This document shows positions 5,800 to 13,770 of a stretch of DNA of 34,746 bases, one piece after another; the stretch's first letter is position 1; every line of letters starts with the position of its first letter. The position numbers were made by a program, and so were the translations under genes. The notes beneath the pieces were generated by a model. That model was not told the DNA's origin. It saw nothing but the letters and a program-made list of their open reading frames with translations, and did no database searches. Source of the stretch: an uncultured Bacilli bacterium (GTDB lineage: Bacteria; Bacillota_I; Bacilli_A; RF39; UBA660); the NCBI GenBank assembly GCA_947581835.1, contig CANPVV010000010.1:1-34746 (forward strand), in the 5' to 3' direction.

Positions 5800-5875
5800 A
5801 GGATATTGGGCGCACACCTCGAGTGTTATCCACGTTGTTGTTATTGAGGTAGCCATCACTATCCACACGGAACAC
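5800..5875 (-). repeat. AAC-rich repeat block B
   Basis: Partner of 5428-5503. Four AAT codons of block A or their equivalents are GAT or AGT here, and AAT becomes CGA near the end. Changes cluster at codon positions 1 and 2, while the last 19 bases are identical. Confidence 0.85.
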
Positions 5876-5909
5876 CACTCCCACCTATGTAGCAGATTAA
5901 CCTAACTTA

Positions 5910-5938
5910 ATTATATATTACTACTTTTAATTAAACAA
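5910..5938 (-). promoter_or_regulatory. Promoter of RNA gene B
   Basis: TTGTTT (5938-5933) and TATAAT (5915-5910) are 17 bases apart on the minus strand; predicted start 5902. Confidence 0.8.
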
Positions 5939-6086
5939 GCCTAACTTTTAAATTTAACCCAATAAAAAAAGTTTTGCACTAAATTAAACATTAATTAACT
6001 TATCAAAACTTATCTTATATTTCCAAGTCATTCATTAATATAAATATCTCCATTTAATAATATATTTTCCATATTTATCCCCATAA

Positions 6087-6122
6087 TTAAAAAAAAGCAT
6101 TTACTATGCCTCGTAAACGCTT
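6087..6122 (-). terminator. Terminator of rplU-prp-rpmA
   Basis: A 10-bp stem AAGCGTTTAC/GTAAATGCTT (one G-U) followed by eight T. The hairpin contains the rpmA stop codon. Confidence 0.9.
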
Positions 6123-6388
6123 ACTCTTTTTTTGTCACGTCCTAATCTTTCAAAACGAACAACACCATTTATTTTAGCAAACAAAGTATGGTCTTTACCC
6201 ATTCCCACATTATTTCCTGGATAAATCTTTGTTCCTCTTTGACGATAAAGAATTGATCCAGCACTTACTACTTCGCCATCACTAGCTTTAGCGCCTAATC
6301 TACGACCTCTTGAATCTCTACCATTTTGAGTAGAACCTTGAGCCTTAACATGTGCGAATAATTGAATATTTAATTTCATAAAATTCAT
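6104..6388 (-). CDS. rpmA: Ribosomal protein bL27 with cleavable N-terminus
   Basis: L27 of the large subunit reaches the peptidyl transferase centre with its N-terminus. The protein begins [12 protein letters not shown] followed by [21 protein letters not shown]^H is the Firmicutes-type Prp cleavage site, so mature L27 starts at His. The frame opens at ATG 6394, but only two bases separate that ATG from GGAGG; ATG 6388, 8 bases away, is the likelier start. The gene overlaps or abuts the end of prp, whose product removes this extension. It is last in the rplU operon, with its terminator embedded in the stop codon. Confidence 0.95.
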   Translation of the reverse strand: MNFMKLNIQLFAHVKAQGSTQNGRDSRGRRLGAKASDGEVVSAGSILYRQRGTKIYPGNNVGMGKDHTLFAKINGVVRFERLGRDKKRVSVYEA

Positions 6389-6390
6389 GG

Positions 6391-6684
6391 TCATTTCCTC
6401 CTAATCTCTATATTTTCTTTATAAGTTAATGCTAATTCCTTAAGCATTTCAATCATATTTTCTATTATTAATAAACAATATTTATTATCACCTATTATCT
6501 TTATTGTAAGCTTATCCTTTTCTTCTTTATACTCTAAAAACTCTTTAGAAATCTTTAAAGCGGCATTAATACTTGTAATAACAATACTTGATGCACTAGC
6601 GCATACAATATCTTTTCCATACTCATCATAACCCGCATGCCCAGCAATAATAATCTTATCTTTATTAATATCTACTTTTATCAT
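6391..6684 (-). CDS. prp: Ribosomal-processing cysteine protease Prp
   Basis: A 97-residue protein of the YsxB/Prp family, encoded between rplU and rpmA as is usual in Firmicutes. The expected His lies in [11 protein letters not shown] and the expected Cys in VCASASS, about 12 residues later. Prp removes the N-terminal extension of L27 before assembly; the matching LNIQLFA site is present in the rpmA product. Its TGA stop overlaps the upstream rpmA ATG, and its last codons form the rpmA ribosome site. Confidence 0.93.
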   Translation of the reverse strand: MIKVDINKDKIIIAGHAGYDEYGKDIVCASASSIVITSINAALKISKEFLEYKEEKDKLTIKIIGDNKYCLLIIENMIEMLKELALTYKENIEIRRK

Positions 6685-6686
6685 AA

Positions 6687-6983
6687 TTAACTAATTTTCT
6701 TAACAACTAATTTAGTATATGGTTGTCTATGACCTTGAGTTTTACGATATTTTTTCTTTGGACGATATTTAAATACTTTGATTTTTTTAGCACGTCCATG
6801 CTTCTCAACTGTACAAACAACCTTTGCTCCACTTACATATGGACTTCCAACTTTATCACCTACAGCCAAAACTTCTGTAAAAGTAACTTCTGTTCCTGCC
6901 TCATTAGGTAATTTCTCAACATATATTATATCGCCTTCACTAACATAATATTGTTTGCCACCTGTTGTAAATACTGCTTTCAT
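6687..6983 (-). CDS. rplU: Ribosomal protein bL21
   Basis: A 98-residue bL21 beginning [18 protein letters not shown], with the family C-terminus [15 protein letters not shown] that binds 23S rRNA. The start ATG 6983 lies 7 bases after GGAGG; the frame is open further upstream, but those codons include the ribosome site. It is the first gene of rplU-prp-rpmA, preceded by a strong promoter and a leader of about 110 nt, suggesting ribosomal autoregulation. Confidence 0.96.
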   Translation of the reverse strand: MKAVFTTGGKQYYVSEGDIIYVEKLPNEAGTEVTFTEVLAVGDKVGSPYVSGAKVVCTVEKHGRAKKIKVFKYRPKKKYRKTQGHRQPYTKLVVKKIS

Positions 6984-7094
6984 ATTCATTCCTCCTTTAT
7001 AAATTTTAAGACGCACCATAATGGTAAAAGCAAAACTTTTTTAATTAACCATTTCTGAGTGGTTTTTTACGAATACACAAAAAAGCATTTCGCG
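6984..7094 (-). promoter_or_regulatory. rplU leader, probable L21-type leader RNA
   Basis: About 110 nt separate the predicted transcription start from rplU. It contains AACCA/TGGTT (about 7041-7058) and ACCAT/ATGGT hairpins near GGTGCG, then the GGAGG site. Firmicutes rplU commonly carries an L21 leader motif here. I could not match the full consensus. Confidence 0.5.
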
Positions 7095-7100
7095 TATATA

Positions 7101-7129
7101 ATTCTAGCAAAAATCCCTTATTTTGTCAA
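7101..7129 (-). promoter_or_regulatory. Promoter of rplU operon
   Basis: TTGACA (7129-7124) and TAGAAT (7106-7101) are 17 bases apart. The -35 overlaps the end of the upstream gene. Confidence 0.88.
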
Positions 7130-7912
7130 ACTATTTTCTCTATTTTCTCTAAATAACTCTTCAAATTTTTCTTTATTATCCAAAATAGTTGTAATATCAT
7201 TATTCTGATATAACTCTTCTAAAAATCTAAACCTTTCATCTTCCCCCATTACTCCTTCCTCTAACTCTCTAAGTTTTAAAGTATTACCAACCTTTAAGCT
7301 AAACTCTTCTCCTAAGTTATTTTTAAACCTCTTTTTCTCTAATTTATCCTTAAACTCTCTTAAAAACTTACTATTACTCGCATCTATTACTATCTCCCAA
7401 AAATACTCTCCATTACCTAACATTAACTCTTCTAATATATCGCCTCTATCTAAAACAAGCAATCTTTTAACTGCCTTCTTTAGTAATTCTTCCCGAACTT
7501 TATTAACATTTATCTCTTCCTGAGTTAAATCTAACTTTCCTCTCATCTTAAGTAAATAATCAATTACAAATCGTAAACTCTCCCCTTCTCCCTTATTTAT
7601 TAAGTAATCTAATATTAAAATTTTATCTTCCTGCATATTTTCTAAAAACAACTTTAAATAATAAATATCTTCTGTTTCAACTAAATTTAATCCTAATTTT
7701 CTAATCCTAACCTTAATCTCCAAGCAAGTCTTTTTATCTTTATTAATTCTCCCATATTCCTGCAAAACTAAAGCAACATTATATATATCCTTAGCATCCC
7801 TACTATTTAATCCTTCCCCTACTAAAGTATCTATATCAATTATTTCTAAACGAACTAACTCAACTGCCAATTCCCTTTTTTTATCCACCAATTCTTTTAA
7901 ATATTTCTTCAT
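7118..7912 (-). CDS. Unknown alpha-helical protein between spoIVFB and rplU
   Basis: 264 residues from ATG 7912, which follows AAGGTGG; a GTG at 7921 belongs to that ribosome site. The protein is rich in Lys, Glu and Leu and predicted almost entirely helical, with no signal peptide or membrane span, and short helix pairs that recall HEAT/TPR-like solenoids. I recognise no family. It occupies the spot where B. subtilis goes straight from spoIVFB to rplU, and probably belongs to the upstream spoIVF transcript (gap of 34 bases). Function unknown; a cytoplasmic scaffold is only a guess from composition. Confidence 0.7.
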   Translation of the reverse strand: MKKYLKELVDKKRELAVELVRLEIIDIDTLVGEGLNSRDAKDIYNVALVLQEYGRINKDKKTCLEIKVRIRKLGLNLVETEDIYYLKLFLENMQEDKILILDYLINKGEGESLRFVIDYLLKMRGKLDLTQEEINVNKVREELLKKAVKRLLVLDRGDILEELMLGNGEYFWEIVIDASNSKFLREFKDKLEKKRFKNNLGEEFSLKVGNTLKLRELEEGVMGEDERFRFLEELYQNNDITTILDNKEKFEELFRENRENSLTK

Positions 7913-7946
7913 TACTACCACCTTAAAATATATTTTAACTTAATAA

Positions 7947-8726
7947 CTATTTAAAGTCAAACTTTTTCCCTAATATCTTTTTCTCACTTATATAACTATC
8001 CTTATCTTTAAAATAATGATATGTTTCTTTCTTTAAATAATCAAGATTTTTCTTCTTATGATACTTAAATCTCTTATACTTAAAATCTCCTAAATATCTT
8101 TCCATCAAAAATCTCCAATACCTAAATCTAAAATTTTTCCATTCTTCACCTATTTTAAAAATTAAAAAACCGACAATTAAATAATTATTTACTGAATATA
8201 TCTGATTATAACTAATAAAAAAAACTAAACTTATTCCACTAATTATTAAACCCACATAAAAAGAAAGTTTATATGCTAAAAACTTTTCTAATAAACACCT
8301 AACTATTTTCTCCCCATCTAAAGGTATAATTGGTATCAAATTAAACATAAAAATAGCTCTATTATAAGTCTTAAACAATCTTAAAGTTCCATCTAAAATT
8401 AATCCACTACTTCTAAAGTAACTAAATATCCAACCTAAAATAATCTGAAAAATAAGTCCCATACTAGCAACAATTAACTCTTTATTAATACTATAATTTA
8501 TTTTTTTATCAACGGTTGTAACTCCTCCCATCGGATATATTTCAACTTTCTCTATTTTTATTCCAAAACTTTTAATTGCAACAATATGCCCTAATTCATG
8601 AAATACAACAATAAAATAAATAAGCAAAATATTCTTAATTAATCCCGTCATCAAAAAAGTTAATATTAAAAAATATGTCGCAGGATTTATTTTAAATAAT
8701 CTAAATCTGTTCTTGATATTCTTCAT
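7947..8726 (-). CDS. spoIVFB: SpoIVFB-like intramembrane metalloprotease
   Basis: An M50 site-2 protease with several membrane spans. HELGH (residues 43-47 from ATG 8726) and the NLIPIIPLDGEK motif (about residue 130) supply the zinc ligands. In B. subtilis the enzyme cleaves pro-sigma-K in the mother-cell membrane. About 90 residues after the membrane part are basic and tyrosine-rich, in place of the CBS domain of some relatives. Start choice is uncertain: ATG 8726 and ATG 8744 both lie inside the spoIVFA 3' end and neither has a strong ribosome site. Adjacent spoIVFA supports the call. Confidence 0.88.
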   Translation of the reverse strand: MKNIKNRFRLFKINPATYFLILTFLMTGLIKNILLIYFIVVFHELGHIVAIKSFGIKIEKVEIYPMGGVTTVDKKINYSINKELIVASMGLIFQIILGWIFSYFRSSGLILDGTLRLFKTYNRAIFMFNLIPIIPLDGEKIVRCLLEKFLAYKLSFYVGLIISGISLVFFISYNQIYSVNNYLIVGFLIFKIGEEWKNFRFRYWRFLMERYLGDFKYKRFKYHKKKNLDYLKKETYHYFKDKDSYISEKKILGKKFDFK

Positions 8727-9330
8727 AACTAATATATTTACCATCTTTATTAATAGTTAAAATTATAAACTCCCCATTACTAGTACCTAAAATAGAACCT
8801 GCCTCAACATAATCATAAATATTAATATCAGTATCTGTAATATTTGAATACCATATATCTACTCCATCATTTCCCTGAATAATAACAGTATTTCCAAGAT
8901 TATCTTTCTCTCCCTTAAATACTACAATTCCACTAGTTATAACACTTACTGCTTCCCCTAAATTTACATAAAGTTTAACCCCATTTTGATATTTCTCAAT
9001 ATTTGAATAATTAATTGTATTTAAAAAAACAGGTGTATCTTTACTATTCTTAACAATATCTACTCCCCCAAAATATTTCTGATACAAGTTATTAATCTTC
9101 TGAAACTCTAAAGAATCCTCTAAAACTATTTCTTTATATAACTCTTTATTTTCTTTACTTATATTTGTAAATATTACACTTAGTAAAACAAATATCACAC
9201 TAAGTAAAACTCTTGATACTAAATTTTTTAAATATTTAAACTTTCTATCACTAACTTTTTTACTACTTCCCATATTCATATAATTATTTCTTTTAAGTTT
9301 ATTTTTTCTAATTATTTCCTCTGCATCCAT
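8701..9330 (-). CDS. spoIVFA: SpoIVFA-like LytM-domain protein
   Basis: 209 residues: a basic N-terminus, one membrane span (about 37-55), a linker, and a degenerate M23/LytM domain (about 115-200; VITSGIVVFKGEKDNLGNTVIIQ start) lacking the zinc ligands. In B. subtilis SpoIVFA holds SpoIVFB in check and in place; the genes overlap here. AGGTG precedes the ATG. Just upstream, inside mreD, GTTATAAA-14-CATAAAAT resembles a sigma-E promoter. A SpoIIQ-like protein is the alternative, but gene order favours SpoIVFA. Confidence 0.8.
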   Translation of the reverse strand: MDAEEIIRKNKLKRNNYMNMGSSKKVSDRKFKYLKNLVSRVLLSVIFVLLSVIFTNISKENKELYKEIVLEDSLEFQKINNLYQKYFGGVDIVKNSKDTPVFLNTINYSNIEKYQNGVKLYVNLGEAVSVITSGIVVFKGEKDNLGNTVIIQGNDGVDIWYSNITDTDINIYDYVEAGSILGTSNGEFIILTINKDGKYISYEEYQEQI

Positions 9331-9334
9331 CTTA

Positions 9335-9739
9335 TCACCTAGCTAATTTTATGCGTTTTTCAAGTATTTTATAACTTAAAATATATATAGGTAAATTAAC
9401 TAAATAATACTTAAACTGGACCTTTAAAATATGTTTTAAACTATATCTATTAATAATCCCTAAAGCTCCTGTAAAAAAACCAAATATCAAAGTAATACTA
9501 AAAATATAATTCTTCCACCCTACTCTTTTTATAGGTAACTTTTTATAAATTAAAAATATTATCATATATATTAAAAATACTACCAAAGAACTATTTAAAA
9601 CTAATAAATCTAATATTAAACTATGAATTATTATCTTATCTATATCTTCTTTTTTTATAAGCAAAATATCTAACAAAAATAAATATATTGGATATCTACT
9701 AAAAAAAGATAATATAATATCACTAATTAATAGAATCAT
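9335..9739 (-). CDS. mreD: MreD-like membrane protein
   Basis: 134 residues with about four or five membrane spans and little else. The call rests on size, hydrophobic pattern and position directly after mreC (17-base overlap) and before spoIVFA, as in B. subtilis. MreD belongs to the membrane elongasome that guides lateral wall synthesis with MreC, RodA and PBP2. It is shorter than usual (about 165 residues). minC and minD, which follow mreD in B. subtilis, are absent. Confidence 0.65.
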   Translation of the reverse strand: MILLISDIILSFFSRYPIYLFLLDILLIKKEDIDKIIIHSLILDLLVLNSSLVVFLIYMIIFLIYKKLPIKRVGWKNYIFSITLIFGFFTGALGIINRYSLKHILKVQFKYYLVNLPIYILSYKILEKRIKLAR

Positions 9740-10364
9740 TATTAATTACTCCTACATACTTTATCTCTTTTAAATTAACTTTAGGTTCTATAACAAGCTT
9801 ATATTCTAATTCTAAATCATCTTTATTTATTTCCTTAACCTCTCCAATAAGTATACCTCTAGGACTATTAGTTAAACCCGAAGTATAAACATAATCTCCT
9901 TCTTTAATCTCTTCATTTAACTTAATATTTAAAACATTTATCTCTTCATCACTACTTTTTAATATCCCATAAGCATCATTTATTTTTACTGATAAATTAA
10001 TTTTATTACTTGTAAGCAAAACTACCTCACTATAATTCTTATAAACTTTATCTATCTTACCTATTACTCCATCTTGATTTATAACTAAATCTCCTTCCCT
10101 TATTCCTTTATTACTTCCTTTATTTATCGTTAACTTATTATAAAACTCATATATATCTCTAAGTATTACTTTACTATATACTACCTCATAATTAACCGGT
10201 TCTATATCTAATAATTTCCTCATATCTTCATACTCATTCTTATAATAAGTATCTGTATTAATATTTATATCATTTTTATTAAATAATCCCCATAAAGTAT
10301 CTTTACTTAAAAAAAGAATATAAATTATTATTAAACTAAAACAAAAAAACTTATTTTTCTTCAT
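9723..10364 (-). CDS. mreC: Rod-shape protein MreC
   Basis: 213 residues: one N-terminal span (about 5-24), a short coiled segment, then the MreC beta-barrel core with INKGSNKGIREGDLVINQ and GVIGKIDKVYKNYSEV, both typical. MreC links MreB to wall-synthesis enzymes outside the membrane. It is shorter than B. subtilis MreC (290), mainly in the coiled coil. GGGTG precedes ATG 10364. mreB is not upstream. Confidence 0.9.
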   Translation of the reverse strand: MKKNKFFCFSLIIIYILFLSKDTLWGLFNKNDININTDTYYKNEYEDMRKLLDIEPVNYEVVYSKVILRDIYEFYNKLTINKGSNKGIREGDLVINQDGVIGKIDKVYKNYSEVVLLTSNKINLSVKINDAYGILKSSDEEINVLNIKLNEEIKEGDYVYTSGLTNSPRGILIGEVKEINKDDLELEYKLVIEPKVNLKEIKYVGVINNDSIN

Positions 10365-10393
10365 CTTTAAGCACCCATTTTTATTATACCCTC

Positions 10394-10831
10394 TTAAACT
10401 TTTGTGATACTTCTAAAAAGTTCTAATAAAGAATTATTTAAAGACTCATAATAAGTTTTATCACTACTTTTAATTAATAATTCATAATTTTTGGCTGATT
10501 CCCTAAACTCTCCACTTATTCGCATTTTATTCTCACTAAAATTATATCCTAAATCTTTAAAATAACTTCGCATTAACTCCACTGTATCTTTATCACTATA
10601 AACTCCAATTATTACTTTATATAAGCCTTTGCTCTCATAAATAACCGCCGTTTTATAACTAGTACTCTTCTCTTTAGCCAGTTCTAAATTATTATAAGTT
10701 CCCACTGAAAAATAAGTAATACTTGGACTTAATGCTGATGCAATTAAATTACTATCAAACTTATTAACATAATAAGCTCCTCCTATTCCTATAATTAAAG
10801 CTACTAAAAATACTTTCATTTGTTTCTTCAA
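10394..10831 (-). CDS. Membrane-anchored SPOR-like protein
   Basis: 145 residues starting at TTG 10831 after GGTGA; ATG 10819 is an alternative. A single N-terminal span (about 7-22) is followed by a region reading TYFSVGTYNNLELAKEKS then YKVIIGVYSDKDTVELM, the two strand-helix units of a SPOR peptidoglycan-binding fold. A C-terminal helix follows. Gene position before mreC recalls septal or engulfment proteins such as SpoIIB, but sequence does not settle it. Confidence 0.65.
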   Translation of the reverse strand: MKKQMKVFLVALIIGIGGAYYVNKFDSNLIASALSPSITYFSVGTYNNLELAKEKSTSYKTAVIYESKGLYKVIIGVYSDKDTVELMRSYFKDLGYNFSENKMRISGEFRESAKNYELLIKSSDKTYYESLNNSLLELFRSITKV

Positions 10832-10891
10832 ATTTTCTTCACCAATTTTATTTTACCACCAAAAGTCTTTTCTTTTTGTCGAATAAACACC

Positions 10892-11413
10892 TCAAGTAAA
10901 AAAAATTATTGTAATAACAAAAGCTGCAATAATTCCCATTAAATCGGCAAATAATCCCACTGGTAAAGCATATCTAGTCTTACTTACATGAATACTTCCA
11001 AAATATAAAGCTAAAACATAAATAGTTGTATCCGTACAACCCTGCAGGGTTGATGCTAATCTTCCAATAAAACTATCTGGCCCAAAATTAACAAAAATAT
11101 CATTCATAATTGCTAAAGTTGCTGTTCCTGAAATCGGTCTTAATATTGCCATGGGAAGTATCTCAATAGGAATTCTTCCTAATCTAAAAAGTGGCTCTAA
11201 AAACTTTAAAGCTCCCTCTAAAAAATTACTATCTAAAAATATATTCACGGCAAAAACCATCGCAATAACTGTGGGTGTTATATGAAAAACCATTATTAAT
11301 CCTTCTTTAGCTCCTTCTAAAAAAGTATCATAAACATTAACTTTCTTCTTAACTCCATATAAAACAATTAATAATACAAATAAAGGAATAATTATTTTTG
11401 ATATGGTATTCAT
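10892..11413 (-). CDS. spmB: Spore maturation protein SpmB
   Basis: 173 residues with four to five spans and the nucleoside-recognition/gate domain, including ILRPISGTATLAIMND and LQGCTDTTIYVLALYFGS, which are strongly conserved in SpmB. In B. subtilis SpmA and SpmB contribute to spore core dehydration. The ATG overlaps the spmA stop by 4 bases, and the order dacB-spmA-spmB is as in Bacillus. Confidence 0.93.
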   Translation of the reverse strand: MNTISKIIIPLFVLLIVLYGVKKKVNVYDTFLEGAKEGLIMVFHITPTVIAMVFAVNIFLDSNFLEGALKFLEPLFRLGRIPIEILPMAILRPISGTATLAIMNDIFVNFGPDSFIGRLASTLQGCTDTTIYVLALYFGSIHVSKTRYALPVGLFADLMGIIAAFVITIIFFT

Positions 11414-11988
11414 TTTCTTTTTCTCCTTATAAAATAATCTAATAATAATCCCGATATACTTGATATACTTGTTGCAAGTACACTTGTAATAATTATCTCT
11501 GTTGGATTTTTAGAACCCGCCATCATTCTAAGTGCAATAACTGTCGTAGGTATTATGGTAACTCCTGCTGTATTTAAAACTAAAAAAGTAATCATGGCCT
11601 CCGTTGCTACTCCCTTATGTTTATTATCTTTATCTAATTCTTGCATTGCTTTTAAACCAAACGGAGTTGCTGCTGAACCAAGTCCTAACATATTCGCAGC
11701 AATATTAGAGGCTATATAACCTAAAGCTGGATGATTTTTTGGTAAACTTGGAAATAACTTACCCAACAAAGGATTTAAAAACTTCGCAAAAATTTTAAGT
11801 AAACCTGCTTCTTCAGCAATTTTCATAATTCCTGTCCATAATATAATTAAAGGCATCATTTCTAATATTAAATTAACTCCACTAGTCGCATGAGTAAGTA
11901 TCCCATTATTAATCGTCTCAATATTTCCTGTTAAAAAAGAATAAACTATCGCGATAAATATTAAACCAAACCAAATAAAGTTTACCAT
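11410..11988 (-). CDS. spmA: Spore maturation protein SpmA
   Basis: 192 residues, polytopic, with the gate-domain signature LILEMMPLIILWTGIMKIAE and the conserved block ASNIAANMLGLGSAATPFG. GGTGG precedes the ATG and the gene overlaps the end of dacB by 7 bases. It acts with SpmB in spore dehydration; the pair has been proposed to form a transporter, substrate unknown. Confidence 0.95.
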   Translation of the reverse strand: MVNFIWFGLIFIAIVYSFLTGNIETINNGILTHATSGVNLILEMMPLIILWTGIMKIAEEAGLLKIFAKFLNPLLGKLFPSLPKNHPALGYIASNIAANMLGLGSAATPFGLKAMQELDKDNKHKGVATEAMITFLVLNTAGVTIIPTTVIALRMMAGSKNPTEIIITSVLATSISSISGLLLDYFIRRKRK

Positions 11989-13073
11989 AACTTAATCCAC
12001 CCCCATAACTTTTTAAAAAACCCTTCTTTCTTCTCTTCCTTCTGATAATTTTCCTTAAGCCTTGCATATATACTTTCTTTATGCAAAACCGTATCATTAA
12101 GCATCACTTTTATTTCCCCAATTTTAATATCATCATAAACTTTATCATACTTAAAAATAGTTATATCTAACTTTAAGTTTTTCTTCTCTTCCTTAGTTAC
12201 TAATGCATAATAATCATCTTTAACATAAAATTCTTCATTTTTATAATAAGTATCATCTATCTTAAAGTTACTTTTATCTATCACTTTTACTGCTTCATAC
12301 TTTTGAAAATAAGTTTCATACAAAGCTTTATGATCATTAAAGTCATTTCCATCATCTAAAGTAACAATAACTAAATCTTTATTATCTTTTGATGCGGTTG
12401 TAACAAGTGTTCTTCTTGCTGCCTCCGTATATCCTGTCTTTCCACCCGTTGTATATTCATACATTCCAAAAAGTTTATTTTTCCCCGCCCAATTATATGT
12501 TTTTAAATTACTTTGTGCCTTATATTCTCTTGTTCCAAATATCTCTTTAAATACTTTATTTTGCATAGCCACCTTTGTTAAAAGAGCCATATCATAAGCG
12601 CTTGAGGTATTCCCAACCCCTTTTTCATCTAAACCATGAGCATTTACAAAATGGGTATTTTTCATTCCAATAGTTTTCGCATATTCATTCATTAAATAAA
12701 CAAAATTATCCATTGAACCCGCAACAGTATTTGCTATTGCTACTGCTGCATCATTACCACTTCTAAGCATTAATCCATAAAGCAAATCTTTAAGTTTAAT
12801 CTCTTCTCCCACCTCTAAATAAACACTTGAGCCATATGCCTTTAAAACGTCTTCATCAACTACTACTGTTTTTCCTAAATCACTATACATAATGGTAATT
12901 AAACAAGTCATAATCTTTGTAATTGAGGCAATTAAATGTTCATCATGACTATTATATTCATATAAAACTCTACCACTATTAAGATCCATAACTATGGCAT
13001 TCCTAGCACTCATCGCAAGAATTTGACCCGGAAATAAAAGAAGGCAAACAACAAAAAAAGCTAGTTTTCTCAT
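11982..13073 (-). CDS. dacB: D-alanyl-D-alanine carboxypeptidase (DacB/DacF-like)
   Basis: A class C low-molecular-weight PBP with signal peptide (about 1-21) and the three S11 motifs: SITK (residues 50-53), SGN (105-107) and KTG (about 209). It trims pentapeptides and lowers cross-linking; linkage to spmAB identifies the spore-cortex form. A C-terminal basic amphipathic stretch (FFKKLWGWIKLW) would anchor it. ATG 13073 follows AGGTGG; a GTG at 13082 is inside that ribosome site. CATAAAAT (13097-13090) is upstream. Confidence 0.94.
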   Translation of the reverse strand: MRKLAFFVVCLLLFPGQILAMSARNAIVMDLNSGRVLYEYNSHDEHLIASITKIMTCLITIMYSDLGKTVVVDEDVLKAYGSSVYLEVGEEIKLKDLLYGLMLRSGNDAAVAIANTVAGSMDNFVYLMNEYAKTIGMKNTHFVNAHGLDEKGVGNTSSAYDMALLTKVAMQNKVFKEIFGTREYKAQSNLKTYNWAGKNKLFGMYEYTTGGKTGYTEAARRTLVTTASKDNKDLVIVTLDDGNDFNDHKALYETYFQKYEAVKVIDKSNFKIDDTYYKNEEFYVKDDYYALVTKEEKKNLKLDITIFKYDKVYDDIKIGEIKVMLNDTVLHKESIYARLKENYQKEEKKEGFFKKLWGWIKLW

Positions 13074-13122
13074 GATATCCACCTAGCTAATTTTATGTCT
13101 TAAATTAATAAAAATTCCTAAA

Positions 13123-13683
13123 TCACAACTTTCTTTTTCTAACCCATACTAAATCATTTTCACTATCCATTAAGTTTTTTTGTTCTATGTCTTCTTGTTC
13201 AATACTATTATTTTTTTTATTATCTTCTTTTTCTAATATATCTTTTCTCTCCTCTAACTTTTTAATTTCATCCTCTAAACTATGACTATCTACCATTATA
13301 TTTTTTAATCTATTCTCTACCTCTAAAATCAAATCTTTATTTTTCTCTCTTAAACTAAAATAATAAGAGCTTATAGCTTTATCTCCAATATAATTAACTA
13401 CTATATTTCCGCCAACTACTCCCCAAAAACCTAAAAATAAACTTAAAAGACCAATCTTTTGAAATAAAGCAAGCCCTATTAACCCTAAAACCAATAAAGC
13501 AGTTATAAATGCTGAACCCCATATCAAAAAAGTTTTTCTTACATTTTCTGGTTCTTCTCTAATCAAACTATCATATAAACCAATATTTTTTTCATACTCT
13601 TTATTAAGTCTTCTTTTAACTTCTTCTTTTAATACTAAATCTTTTCTTATAGTATCTAATTCACAATATTCTTTCATATTCAT
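13123..13683 (-). CDS. Unknown membrane protein with coiled coil
   Basis: 186 residues: a charged N-terminal helix, two membrane spans (about 51-100), then a long Glu/Lys-rich coiled coil and a basic end (WVRKRKL). AGGTGATGG precedes ATG 13683. I recognise no family. The unrelated-looking protein at 27353-27949 has the same layout (helix, two spans, coiled coil). Confidence 0.65.
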   Translation of the reverse strand: MNMKEYCELDTIRKDLVLKEEVKRRLNKEYEKNIGLYDSLIREEPENVRKTFLIWGSAFITALLVLGLIGLALFQKIGLLSLFLGFWGVVGGNIVVNYIGDKAISSYYFSLREKNKDLILEVENRLKNIMVDSHSLEDEIKKLEERKDILEKEDNKKNNSIEQEDIEQKNLMDSENDLVWVRKRKL

Positions 13684-13740
13684 CAGCCATCACCTATTTT
13701 AACACAAATTTAAAATGTCTACAACCAAAAATTTAAAGCC

Positions 13741-13770
13741 AAAATAAAAGAAAGTCTAATCATTACTTTC
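13741..13770 (-). terminator. Terminator of the lipoprotein gene
   Basis: GAAAGT/ACTTTC stem around the stop codon, followed by TTTTATTTT on the minus strand. Confidence 0.8.

Larger units (their letters stand above)
5664..5902 (-). ncRNA. Structured RNA gene B with DGR template-like block
   Basis: Homologue of RNA gene A, about 240 nt and about 36 bases shorter inside its 5' half. The predicted 5' end GGTTAATCT (5902-5894) and the matching 3' segment AGATTAATC (5748-5740) are identical to gene A. The same GGTGTGCGCCCAATATCCT end is present. Its reading frame in the block gives DSDGYLNNNN then GVRPISY, but it is closed by a stop upstream and has no start, so it is non-coding. Upstream, 5939-6086 is AT-rich with no feature I can support. 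Confidence 0.6.
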
